From assembly GCA_004554085.1 (NCBI GenBank), contig SFNY01000029.1, positions 1 through 51,220 on the forward strand: a stretch of 51,220 nucleotides of DNA, written 5' to 3'. Positions 39,337 through 46,640 of this stretch are shown piece after piece. The notes beneath the pieces are model-generated. The model did not search any database and was not told the DNA's origin. It saw only the letters and a list, made by a program, of their open reading frames with translations. How positions within the stretch are numbered: the first letter of the stretch is position 1; each line of letters begins with the position of its first letter. The position numbers and the translations under genes were made by a program. This DNA is from Clostridiales bacterium (GTDB taxonomy: Bacteria > Bacillota > Clostridia > Christensenellales > Aristaeellaceae).

Positions 39337-40517
39337 GTTTCGTTGACCTCCTCAGACAGGACATCCCGCGATGCGGCGATGTCGGTATATATTTCATAGA
39401 CCGCGCGAACGCGCAGCATGCCTTCTGCCCGGGAGACGTCCTCCCAAGCCGAGGCGAGTTCGTAGTCGATTCCATCCGCAGCAAGCTTCGCCTGAAGCTC
39501 CGCGCGGGCGAGAGCCGTGAGATATGCTTTGAGGGCAGCCTCGTCCACGTCCTCACTGTGCTCCTCCACCTCAATGTGGGTGGTGCGCACCACCTCCAGC
39601 GGCAGGAACAGCCCCACCACCGGCAGGATCTCCGCATCCAGTTTCTCCGATGCGTAGCCGGCGCATTCCGTGATGGGCATGCTGAAGCCCAGCAGCTCCA
39701 GGCGGCATTCGCTCTCGCTGCGCCCGGTGGGCGTGACGATGCGCTTCTCAAGCGGGCCCTGCGCGCCGCCCTCGTACCAGCAGCGGGCGATCACCTCGCC
39801 CAGGGCGGAGACGGGGTTCGTCTCCTCCTTGCTCCTGTCCTCCTCGCCGCGAATCAGCGTTTGGCCCCTGCGCACGGTGTCGCCCGGGCGCACGCTGGCC
39901 TCGCCGGAGTGCACGGTGACCGACTCCACCACGCCGTCCTGCCGGGCAACCAGATCCCGGGCGCGGGAGATTTCGTAGACCTCGGGCGCGGGAACCTCCG
40001 GCGAGGCCTCCACCAGCAGCCGGATGCCCTGCACCCGCACGCCGATGAAACTGTAATCGCCGGCCTCCGCCAGCAGGCGCTTTTGCAGAAGCTCCGCGTC
40101 CACCGCCGAGGCCGCCATGCCGGGCTTCAGGCCCTGCTCCGCGATGCAGCTGCGCAGCGCGGAAGCGCTCCCCAGCGCGGCATCGGGGCCGGTGAAGGCC
40201 ACGTCGATGATCCAGATGCGGCTGAGGAAGCCCCAGCACAGCGCGGCGCAGAGGATCAGCCCCAGCGCAAGCGTCCAGCGGCTGCGCAGGCCCTGCAGCA
40301 GCGCAGACAGGCCGCCGTGGCGCAGCACGCGATGGTTCAGGCCGTAGCGCTTGCAGAGCGCCAGCACGATTTCGGCGCTGCGCTCGTCCGTGTCCAGAAT
40401 CAGCGTTCGCTGTCCGGTTCGCCGCACCCGTGCGAAGCGCGCGCCCCGGGTCAGGCAGCGCTGCAGCAGGCGCTCGGGGTACGCGCCCTCCACCCGTAGC
40501 CGCAGGTCATGGTTCAT
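39318..40517 (-). CDS. yqfD: Sporulation protein YqfD
   Basis: YqfD is a membrane protein made in the mother cell during sporulation (stage IV) in Bacillus, of unknown biochemical role. The 399-residue protein has a cytoplasmic N-terminal domain (about 1-88), one membrane helix (LALGLILCAALCWGFL), and a large domain on the other side of the membrane with SPEVPAPEVYEI, DLVARQDGVVESVTVHSGEA and GDTVRRGQTLI. The length fits the family. GGGGAGGC precedes the ATG, which overlaps the yqfC stop by 11 bp. It indicates that the lineage forms spores or has kept the genes. Confidence 0.92.
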   Translation of the reverse strand: MNHDLRLRVEGAYPERLLQRCLTRGARFARVRRTGQRTLILDTDERSAEIVLALCKRYGLNHRVLRHGGLSALLQGLRSRWTLALGLILCAALCWGFLSRIWIIDVAFTGPDAALGSASALRSCIAEQGLKPGMAASAVDAELLQKRLLAEAGDYSFIGVRVQGIRLLVEASPEVPAPEVYEISRARDLVARQDGVVESVTVHSGEASVRPGDTVRRGQTLIRGEEDRSKEETNPVSALGEVIARCWYEGGAQGPLEKRIVTPTGRSESECRLELLGFSMPITECAGYASEKLDAEILPVVGLFLPLEVVRTTHIEVEEHSEDVDEAALKAYLTALARAELQAKLAADGIDYELASAWEDVSRAEGMLRVRAVYEIYTDIAASRDVLSEEVNETWKTVR

Positions 40518-40803
40518 GGCGGCACGCCTCCCCGCAGGGAAGATCCACGTGGCGGATCTCGCCCCGGATCACCAGCGCGTCCCGGCGCACCTCCGACAGG
40601 CTCAGGCCGCTGCCCGCAACCTCGATGGCTCCGCAGCGCGTGGCCAGGGAAATTCTCTCCTGCGTGAACTCCAGTATGCCGCAGTGGTTCTCCACCAGCA
40701 GCGAGTGCCCGCCGATGGAGGTGATGCGCGCCGTTCTGCCCGAGAGGTCCGAGAGCCATTCCAGCGCAGGAGAGCTCGGGCGCGGGCCGCGTCGGTTCTT
40801 CAT
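40507..40803 (-). CDS. yqfC: Sporulation protein YqfC (YabP/YqfC family)
   Basis: This 98-residue beta-rich protein (TSIGGHSLLVENHCGILEFT, ISLATRCGAIEVAGSGLSL, RGEIRHVDL) matches the YabP/YqfC family, found next to yqfD in spore formers. It is the first gene of the cluster. In Bacillus this gene is under mother-cell sigma-E control; I could not make out a convincing sigma-E promoter here, only a vegetative-like one at 40922-40951. Confidence 0.88.
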   Translation of the reverse strand: MKNRRGPRPSSPALEWLSDLSGRTARITSIGGHSLLVENHCGILEFTQERISLATRCGAIEVAGSGLSLSEVRRDALVIRGEIRHVDLPCGEACRHEP

Positions 40804-40921
40804 ATCGTCACCCCGCAGATCGTCTTTTGTTCAACGATATGCGCCTGGGGACGCGTTCCGAACCGGCGGAGCCGCAGCACAGCGATTCAGGACATGGAAA
40901 TATCTAAAATTATCCAACTAT

Positions 40922-40951
40922 ATTATACACGATGGAGAGGTACAAATGCAA
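40922..40951 (-). promoter_or_regulatory. Possible promoter of the yqfC cluster
   Basis: On the minus strand TTGCAT (complement of 40946-40951), 18-bp spacer and TATAAT (complement of 40922-40927), about 118 bp before the yqfC start. Confidence 0.45.
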
Positions 40952-40979
40952 GCCATGGACGCAAATCGCTGAAATTGCG

Positions 40980-41008
40980 TTGCGGGGATCGAAGGGGAAT
41001 GGTATAAT
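40980..41008 (+). promoter_or_regulatory. Promoter of dus
   Basis: TTGCGG (40980-40985), 17-bp spacer and TATAAT (41003-41008), leaving a leader of about 15 bases before the TTG start; GGAGGGG is within it. Confidence 0.7.
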
Positions 41009-41029
41009 TATAATCGGAGGGGATATATC

Positions 41030-42004
41030 TTGATACGAATCGGGAAACTGGAGCTGCCTGCGGGCGCGGTGCTCGCGCCCATGGCCGGGGTGAGCGACGC
41101 GGCCATGCGCCTGCTGTGCCACGAGCAGGGCGCGGCCTGGAGCGTGAGCGAGATGCTCTCGGCGAAGGGCTGGATCTACTCCGGCGGAAAGAATCGCAAC
41201 GCCCGGGAGCTGCTGACCCGGTTGCCGGGGGAGGGCGTCGCCGCCTTGCAGCTGTTCGGCAGCGATCCGCAGATCATGGCGGACGCGGCGCAGGAGCTGG
41301 TCTCCGCAGGCTTTGATTTCTACGACATCAACTTCGGCTGTCCCGCGCCGAAGATCACCGGCAATGGCGAGGGCAGCGCGCTGATGCGCGATCCGCAGCA
41401 GATTGGCCGCATCGTGCGGGCCGTGGCGGACGCGGTGGAGGTTCCTGTGACGGTGAAGATTCGCGCGGGCTGGGACGCGGAGCACATCAATGCGGTGGAG
41501 GTTGCGCAGATCTGCGAACAGGCGGGCGCGGCGGCCATCGCGGTGCACGGGCGCACCCGCATGCAGCAGTACGCCGGACATGCGGACTGGAGCGTCATCC
41601 GGGAGGTGAAGAAGCGCGTGTCGGTGCCGGTGTTCGGCAACGGCGACGTGCGCAGCGGCGCGGACGCGCTGCGGATGCTTTCTGAGACCGGCTGCGACGC
41701 GGTGCTGGTGGCCCGGGCGGCGGAGGGCAATCCCTGGCTGTTCGCGGAGATCCGTGCGGCGCTGGCGGGGGAGGACTACATTCCGCCCACGCCCAGGCAG
41801 CGGGTGGAGATAGCGCTGCGCCACTTCGAGCTGGAGCAGCAGCTGCACGGGGAGCGCGGCGGCATGCTGGAGATGCGCAAGCACATCGCCTGGTACATCT
41901 CCGGGATGCGGGGCGCGGCGCGCTTCCGGGAGCACATCAACGCACTGGAGAGCGCCGAGGCGGTAAAGGCTGCCCTCACGGAGTTTGCCGAGGCTGCGCA
42001 GTAG
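41030..42004 (+). CDS. dus: tRNA-dihydrouridine synthase
   Basis: This flavoenzyme reduces uridines in the D-loop of tRNA. The 324-residue protein has the FMN-binding barrel start LAPMAGVSDAAMRLL, the family signature FYDINFGCPAPKITGNGEGSAL with the catalytic cysteine in GCPAPK, VTVKIRAGWD, VHGRTR and FGNGDV. It fits the DusB-like group. The start is TTG at 41030 with GGAGGGG upstream. It is a single gene, divergent from the yqfC cluster, and is followed by the 25-bp hairpin repeat array. Confidence 0.94.
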   Translation: MIRIGKLELPAGAVLAPMAGVSDAAMRLLCHEQGAAWSVSEMLSAKGWIYSGGKNRNARELLTRLPGEGVAALQLFGSDPQIMADAAQELVSAGFDFYDINFGCPAPKITGNGEGSALMRDPQQIGRIVRAVADAVEVPVTVKIRAGWDAEHINAVEVAQICEQAGAAAIAVHGRTRMQQYAGHADWSVIREVKKRVSVPVFGNGDVRSGADALRMLSETGCDAVLVARAAEGNPWLFAEIRAALAGEDYIPPTPRQRVEIALRHFELEQQLHGERGGMLEMRKHIAWYISGMRGAARFREHINALESAEAVKAALTEFAEAAQ

Positions 42005-42006
42005 GG

Positions 42007-42081
42007 CGGGATGCCTTCATCCCGCCGCATACGGGGTGCCCTCACCCCGCCGCTGGCGGTATGCCCACATCCCGTCGCATA
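42007..42081. repeat. Three tandem 25-bp hairpin-forming repeats
   Basis: Exactly contiguous units at 42007-42031, 42032-42056 and 42057-42081. Each folds as a 7-bp stem with a four-base loop: CGGGATG/CATCCCG (loop CCTT), CGGGGTG/CACCCCG (loop CCCT), CGGTATG/CATCCCG (loop CCCA, one mismatch). Units 1 and 2 differ by a compensated A-T to G-C change. No T run follows, so it is not a simple terminator. Confidence 0.85.
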
Positions 42082-42114
42082 TTGGAAAAAATGGCGAAGC
42101 TGCGCACGAACATC

Positions 42115-42142
42115 TTGAAAAAACGGATTTCTGTGGTATAAT
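42115..42142 (+). promoter_or_regulatory. Promoter of the GntR regulator gene
   Basis: TTGAAA (42115-42120), 16-bp spacer, TATAAT (42137-42142). Confidence 0.75.
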
Positions 42143-42154
42143 TATCTTGTGACA

Positions 42155-42179
42155 GAATGTTATGACATTCAATGTTATG
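42155..42179 (+). promoter_or_regulatory. Possible operator for the GntR regulator
   Basis: Inverted repeat GAATGT-TATG-ACATTC (42155-42170) overlaps a direct repeat ATGTTATG (42157-42164 and 42172-42179), just after the predicted transcription start. Position and symmetry suit autoregulation. Confidence 0.5.
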
Positions 42180-42217
42180 CTGAGTTATGACTGTCGATGA
42201 AAGGAACGGGAGTCCCA

Positions 42218-42976
42218 ATGCTGGAAGACCACAAGCTGGACAAATCCACACCGGTACCGCTCTATTTTCAGTTGAAGAGTCTGCTGCTGGAGGAAATCAA
42301 GAACAACGAATATCCGGTGGACAGTCTGATTCCGACGGAAAAGGAGATTTCCGAAATGTTTCAGATCAGCCGCACCACCGTGCGCCAGGCCATCACAGAG
42401 CTGGTGCAGGCGGGCTGGCTGTACCGCATCAAGTCCAAGGGAACCTTCGTGGCCCGGGTGAAGATCAAGCAGGACTTCATCAAGCGTTTGGAGCCCTTCA
42501 ACGAGCAGATTGAGCGCACCGGCCGCGTGCCGAGCACGCAGATGCTGGCCTTCGAGGTGCTTCCAATGCCGGAGCGCGTGGCGGAGGTGTTCGGGGTTGC
42601 CCCGGGCACCAAGGCGGTGTACATGCACCGTCGGCGCTGTGCGGACGGCGATCCCATCGTGACGGTGGAGACCTACCTGCCCTACGACGCCTGCGCGTTC
42701 ATCCTCAAGCACGATATGAGCCAGGAGTCGATGTACCATCTGCTCTCCACCCGGGAAAAGACCCGCATCTGCCGCGTGAACCGCATCCTGGAGGCGGTGG
42801 CGGCCAACGTGCGGGATGTGGAGCGCCTGGACATGGCGCGGGGCAAGCCGGTGCAGCTGTTCAAGACGGTCGGCTACAATCAGATGGACGAGCCCATCGA
42901 GTATTCCATCGCCCGCTATCGCGGCGACCGGAACCGCTTTGAAATCGATTTGCAGGTCGATACCACCCCGCAATGA
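42218..42976 (+). CDS. GntR-family transcriptional regulator (HutC/UTRA subfamily)
   Basis: The 252-residue protein has an N-terminal winged helix (PLYFQLKSLLLEEIKNN, LIPTEKEISEMFQISRTTVR, QAITELVQAGWLYRIKSKGT) and a C-terminal UTRA ligand-binding domain (GTKAVYMHRRRCADGDPIV, VETYLPYDAC, EPIEYSIARYRGDR). UTRA regulators sense small sugars, sugar phosphates or amino-acid derivatives and usually repress adjacent catabolic genes. I chose ATG 42218, which has GGGAG upstream; ATG 42197 lacks a ribosome binding site. The three enzyme genes that follow are its likely targets. Confidence 0.92.
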   Translation: MLEDHKLDKSTPVPLYFQLKSLLLEEIKNNEYPVDSLIPTEKEISEMFQISRTTVRQAITELVQAGWLYRIKSKGTFVARVKIKQDFIKRLEPFNEQIERTGRVPSTQMLAFEVLPMPERVAEVFGVAPGTKAVYMHRRRCADGDPIVTVETYLPYDACAFILKHDMSQESMYHLLSTREKTRICRVNRILEAVAANVRDVERLDMARGKPVQLFKTVGYNQMDEPIEYSIARYRGDRNRFEIDLQVDTTPQ

Positions 42977-43084
42977 CACCCCTCGGGTGGGCTTCGACCC
43001 TCCATTTATGCAAGCAAATATCATGACAATACGACGTTACATCCTGAGACCAGAGTCGGACGAACGAATAAAGGAGAGAACAAC

Positions 43085-44014
43085 ATGATCAAGCTGCCTG
43101 AATCCGCGACCAAACCCACCATGTACTTCATCGGCGTCACCACCGGCCAGTCCTCCATCATGAAGATTTTCCCGATCTGGGCCGAGGCGCTGGGCCTGGA
43201 CACCTGCATCAAGGGCATCGACATCAGCCTGCACGCCCCCGCCGAGGACTACCGAGCGGCAGTGGAGTTCATCAAGAACGATCCGCTGTCCCTGGGCGCG
43301 CTGGTCACCACCCACAAGATCGACCTGTACAACGCCTGCAAGGATCTGTTCGAGTACTTCGATCCCTACGCGCTGCAGTTCGGCGAGATTTCCTCCATCT
43401 CCAAGAAGGACGGCAAGCTCTGCGGCCACGCCAAGGATCCCATCTCCGTGGGCCTGGCGCTGGACTCCTTCGTACCGGCGGATCACTGGAAGAAGTATCC
43501 CCAGGCCCAGGCCTGCGTGCTGGGCGCCGGCGGAAGCGCGCTGGCGGTGTGCTCCTATCTCCAGAATGAGAAGCACGGCGACAACGTGCCCGCGCGCATC
43601 AACATGAACAACCGCTCCGTGCCGCGTCTGGCCGAGGCCATCCATCTGCTGGGCGAGAGCCGCGTGCCGATGAGCTTCCACCTTTGCCCCACTGCGGAGT
43701 GGAACGACAAGGTCGTGGAGGCGCTGCCCGAGGGCTCCATCGTCATCAACGCCACCGGCATGGGCAAGGACCGTCCCGGCTCCCCGCTGACCGACAGCTG
43801 CAAGTTCCCGAAGCACGGCATCGTGTGGGAGTTCAACTATCGCGGCTCCCTGGAGTTCATGCACCAGGCCGAGGCACAGCAGCAGGAGCGCGCGCTTCAG
43901 ATCGAGAACGGCTGGACCTACTTCATCCACGGCTGGACCCAGGTCATCGCCGAGGTCTATCACATCGACATCACCGGCGAGCGCCTGGCCATGTGCGACC
44001 GCCTTGCACGCTGA
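43085..44014 (+). CDS. Shikimate dehydrogenase-like oxidoreductase
   Basis: The 309-residue protein belongs to the shikimate/quinate dehydrogenase superfamily. The N-terminal substrate domain has GVTTGQSS (a variant of the shikimate-binding S-x-S segment) and ALVTTHKID, with the catalytic lysine. GHAKDPISVG carries the catalytic aspartate. A Rossmann domain begins at ACVLGAGGSALAV. The substrate-binding residues differ from aromatic-pathway AroE, and the gene sits in a catabolic-looking cluster, so it probably oxidises or reduces another polyhydroxy acid or ketone. AAAGGAGAG precedes the ATG. It is the first enzyme gene after the GntR regulator; 2-hydroxyacid dehydrogenase and sugar kinase genes follow. 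Confidence 0.85.
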   Translation: MIKLPESATKPTMYFIGVTTGQSSIMKIFPIWAEALGLDTCIKGIDISLHAPAEDYRAAVEFIKNDPLSLGALVTTHKIDLYNACKDLFEYFDPYALQFGEISSISKKDGKLCGHAKDPISVGLALDSFVPADHWKKYPQAQACVLGAGGSALAVCSYLQNEKHGDNVPARINMNNRSVPRLAEAIHLLGESRVPMSFHLCPTAEWNDKVVEALPEGSIVINATGMGKDRPGSPLTDSCKFPKHGIVWEFNYRGSLEFMHQAEAQQQERALQIENGWTYFIHGWTQVIAEVYHIDITGERLAMCDRLAR

Positions 44015-44035
44015 GGAAAACGGGAGGCGAGCATC

Positions 44036-44962
44036 ATGAAAGAGAAAATTCTGACCACGCCGCGCTCCTACGGCAAGAACATGCCCCAGCTCTTTGAGCA
44101 GCTGGAAAATGCGGGCTACGAGGTCGTGCGCAACACCACCGGCGGCATCCTGGAGAAGGAGCAGATGAAGGAGCTGATCGCGGACTGCGCCGGCATCATC
44201 GTGGGCGTGGATCCGCTGGACGCGGAGGTTCTGGCCTGCGCGCCGAAGCTGCGTGCCATCGCCAAGTACGGCGTGGGCGTGGACAACATCGATCTGGACT
44301 ACTGCAAGGCGCACGGCATCAAGGTCAGCCGCACCGTGGGTGCGAACAGCGAGGCCGTGGCCGACTACGCCATGACGCTGATGATGGCCGTGGCGCGCAA
44401 GGCCGCGATGATCGACCGCCGCTGCCGCAGAAAGGACTGGGGCAAGATCTCCACCCGCGACGTGAGCCACGCCACCCTGGGCCTGTTCGGCCTGGGTGCC
44501 ATCGGCAAGCACGTTGCCAGGCGCGCGCAGGGCTTCGATATGAAGGTTCTGGCCTACGATCCCTACTGGCCGGAGGAGTATGCGCGGGAGAACAACATCG
44601 AGCGCGCCGACGCGGAGACGATCTTCCGCACGGCGGACTTCATCTCGCTGCATCTGCCTCTGATGGATTCCACCCGCAACTTTGTGGGCGAGAAGGAGCT
44701 CGCCATGATGAAGAAGGATGCGATCCTCATCAACACCGCCCGCGGCGGCCTGATCGACGAGGCGGCGCTGCTCAAGGCCCTGAAGGAGGAGCGCATCTAC
44801 GGCGCGGGCATCGATGCCTTCGCCCACGAGCCGCCGGAGGATCCGGCCTGGTTCGAGCTGGACAACGTGGTGCTGGGCTCCCACTGCGCCGCATCTACCC
44901 GTGGCGCGACGGAGAACATGGGCACCATGGCCACAGAGAACATCATTCGCGATCTGGCCTGA
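44036..44962 (+). CDS. D-isomer-specific 2-hydroxyacid dehydrogenase (phosphoglycerate dehydrogenase-like)
   Basis: The 308-residue NAD-dependent enzyme has the flavodoxin-like catalytic half (NAGYEVVRNTTGG; LRAIAKYGVGVDNIDL), the NAD-binding motif GLFGLGAIGKHVA, and the catalytic triad Arg (NTARGGLID), Glu (FAHEPP) and His (GSHCAAST). It lacks the C-terminal ACT domain of biosynthetic SerA, so a role in reducing or oxidising a sugar-derived 2-keto/hydroxy acid is more likely. GGGAGGC precedes the ATG. It lies 21 bp after the shikimate-dehydrogenase-like gene. Confidence 0.9.
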   Translation: MKEKILTTPRSYGKNMPQLFEQLENAGYEVVRNTTGGILEKEQMKELIADCAGIIVGVDPLDAEVLACAPKLRAIAKYGVGVDNIDLDYCKAHGIKVSRTVGANSEAVADYAMTLMMAVARKAAMIDRRCRRKDWGKISTRDVSHATLGLFGLGAIGKHVARRAQGFDMKVLAYDPYWPEEYARENNIERADAETIFRTADFISLHLPLMDSTRNFVGEKELAMMKKDAILINTARGGLIDEAALLKALKEERIYGAGIDAFAHEPPEDPAWFELDNVVLGSHCAASTRGATENMGTMATENIIRDLA

Positions 44963-44964
44963 CG

Positions 44965-44989
44965 TGAAGGGGGAGAGCTTCCCCCTTCA
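44965..44989 (+). other. Intercistronic hairpin between dehydrogenase and kinase genes
   Basis: A perfect 10-bp stem TGAAGGGGGA / TCCCCCTTCA (44965-44974 with 44980-44989) with a 5-base loop and no T run. It may stabilise the upstream message 3' end or tune expression of the kinase; it does not cover the kinase ribosome binding site. Confidence 0.7.
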
Positions 44990-45015
44990 TCGCTGTCTGC
45001 AAAGGAGAGACGACC

Positions 45016-46536
45016 ATGAAATACGTAATCGCACACGATCTGGGCACCTCCGGCAACAAGGCGACACTGTTTTCCGAGGAGGGCCGTCTGATCGGCTCCA
45101 CGGTGTACAGCTATGGCTGCCACTACTTTAACGACAACTGGGCGGAGCAGGATCCCGACGACTGGTGGAAGTCCATCTGCGATACCACCAAGGGCCTGAT
45201 CGCCAAGACCGGCATCGACAAGCGCGACATCGCCGCAGTGTCCTTCTCCGGACAGATGATGGGTTGCCTGTGCGTGGATAAGGCGGGCAATCCCCTGCGC
45301 CCGTCCATCATCTGGGCGGATCAGCGCGCCCAGGCGCAGCAGAACGCCATCGACGAGCACATCTCCCTCTCGGATTACTACCACATCGTCGGCCACCGCA
45401 ACGCCGCCAGCTACGGACTTCAGAAGTTGATGTGGGTGCGGGACAACGAACCGGACATTTATAAAAACACCTACAAGACCCTCAACGCCAAGGACTACAT
45501 CGTGCTCAAGCTCACCGGAAAGTTCTGCACCGAGCCCTCCGATGCGTCCTCCAACGCCTGCGTGGACCTCAAGACCTTCTCCTGGTCGGAGAAGATCGTG
45601 GACATCTCCGGCATCGACCCGGACAAGCTGCCCGAGATCGTGCCCTCCACCAGCGTGGCGGGCGGCGTGACCCGGGAGGCGGCCGAGGCGACCGGACTTG
45701 CCGTGGGCACGCCGGTGGTCATGGGCGGCGGTGACGGCGTGTGCGCCAACGTGGGCGCGGGCTCCGTGCGTCCGGGCCAGACCTTCTCCTGCATGGGCTC
45801 CTCCGCGTGGATCGCCACCACCAGCGACAAGCCGGTGTTCGACGAGCAGATGCGCACCGTGACCTGGGCCCACATCGTGCCCGGCATGTATTCGCCTAAC
45901 GGCACCATGCAGGCCGCGGGCCTGAGCTACTCCTGGCTGAAAAACCAGATCTGCAAGTATGAATCCGCCGAGGCGGAGAAGCTGGGCGTGAGCGCCTACG
46001 ATCTCATCAACCAGGAGATCGCGGAGAGCCCGGTGGGCGCTAACGGCGTCATCTTCCTGCCCTACATGCTGGGCGAGCGCGCGCCGCGCTGGAACCCGGA
46101 TGCGAAGGGCGCGTTCATCGGCCTGAAGATGGAAAACGAGCGCCGCGACGTGCTGCGCAGCGTGCTCGAAGGCGTGACCATGAATCTGGGTATCATCCTG
46201 GAGATCCTGCGCCAACATCTGACCATCGACGAGATCCTGGTCATCGGCGGCGGCGCGAAGGGCGCGGTGTGGCGGCAGATCATGGCCGACGTCTACAATG
46301 CGCGCATCAAGGCGCCCTCCATGCTGGAGGAGGCCAACTCCATCGGCGCGGCCCTCACCGGTGGCGTGGGCGTGGGCCTGTTCAAGAGCTTCGACGACAT
46401 CGACCGCTTCCTGGACATCACCGCCGTGCACGAGCCGAATCCCGAGGCCGTGAAGGCCTACGGCCCCGTGAAGGAGCTGTTCGAGCTGTGCTACGAATCC
46501 CTGCTGCCGGTCTACCGGAGGATGGCGGGAAAGTAA
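45016..46536 (+). CDS. FGGY-family carbohydrate kinase (xylulokinase-like)
   Basis: The 506-residue protein has the two actin-like ATPase lobes of FGGY kinases: phosphate-1 motif AHDLGTSGNKATLF, SFSGQMMGCLCVD, SIIWADQRAQ, the catalytic aspartate in MGGGDGVCANVGAG, and the adenosine-binding IGGGAKGAVWRQIMADV. It resembles xylulokinases most, but FGGY members phosphorylate many ketoses and polyols, so the substrate is open. AAAGGAGAG precedes the ATG. It is the last gene of the GntR-controlled set; no transporter or aldolase gene accompanies it inside the window. Confidence 0.9.
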   Translation: MKYVIAHDLGTSGNKATLFSEEGRLIGSTVYSYGCHYFNDNWAEQDPDDWWKSICDTTKGLIAKTGIDKRDIAAVSFSGQMMGCLCVDKAGNPLRPSIIWADQRAQAQQNAIDEHISLSDYYHIVGHRNAASYGLQKLMWVRDNEPDIYKNTYKTLNAKDYIVLKLTGKFCTEPSDASSNACVDLKTFSWSEKIVDISGIDPDKLPEIVPSTSVAGGVTREAAEATGLAVGTPVVMGGGDGVCANVGAGSVRPGQTFSCMGSSAWIATTSDKPVFDEQMRTVTWAHIVPGMYSPNGTMQAAGLSYSWLKNQICKYESAEAEKLGVSAYDLINQEIAESPVGANGVIFLPYMLGERAPRWNPDAKGAFIGLKMENERRDVLRSVLEGVTMNLGIILEILRQHLTIDEILVIGGGAKGAVWRQIMADVYNARIKAPSMLEEANSIGAALTGGVGVGLFKSFDDIDRFLDITAVHEPNPEAVKAYGPVKELFELCYESLLPVYRRMAGK

Positions 46537-46544
46537 GCATGGAT

Positions 46545-46586
46545 ACAGCACAATCCCTCCGCAGCGACGCGGAGGGATTGTGCTGT
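46545..46586 (+). terminator. Long hairpin after the FGGY kinase gene
   Basis: A perfect 18-bp stem (46545-46562 with 46569-46586) and six-base loop starts nine bases after the stop. No T run follows, so it may terminate poorly or protect the message 3' end. Confidence 0.7.
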
Positions 46587-46600
46587 CGGTATAAAACAGA

Positions 46601-46629
46601 CATGACCACCTGACTGACGGGTGGTCATG
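46601..46629 (-). terminator. Hairpin after the AccDA gene
   Basis: Stem CATGACCACC / GGTGGTCATG (46601-46610 with 46620-46629), extendable by CAG/CTG with one mismatch, lies 11 bp past the accDA stop. Short T-rich flanks occur on both strands. Confidence 0.6.
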
Positions 46630-46640
46630 CCTGTTTCCGC

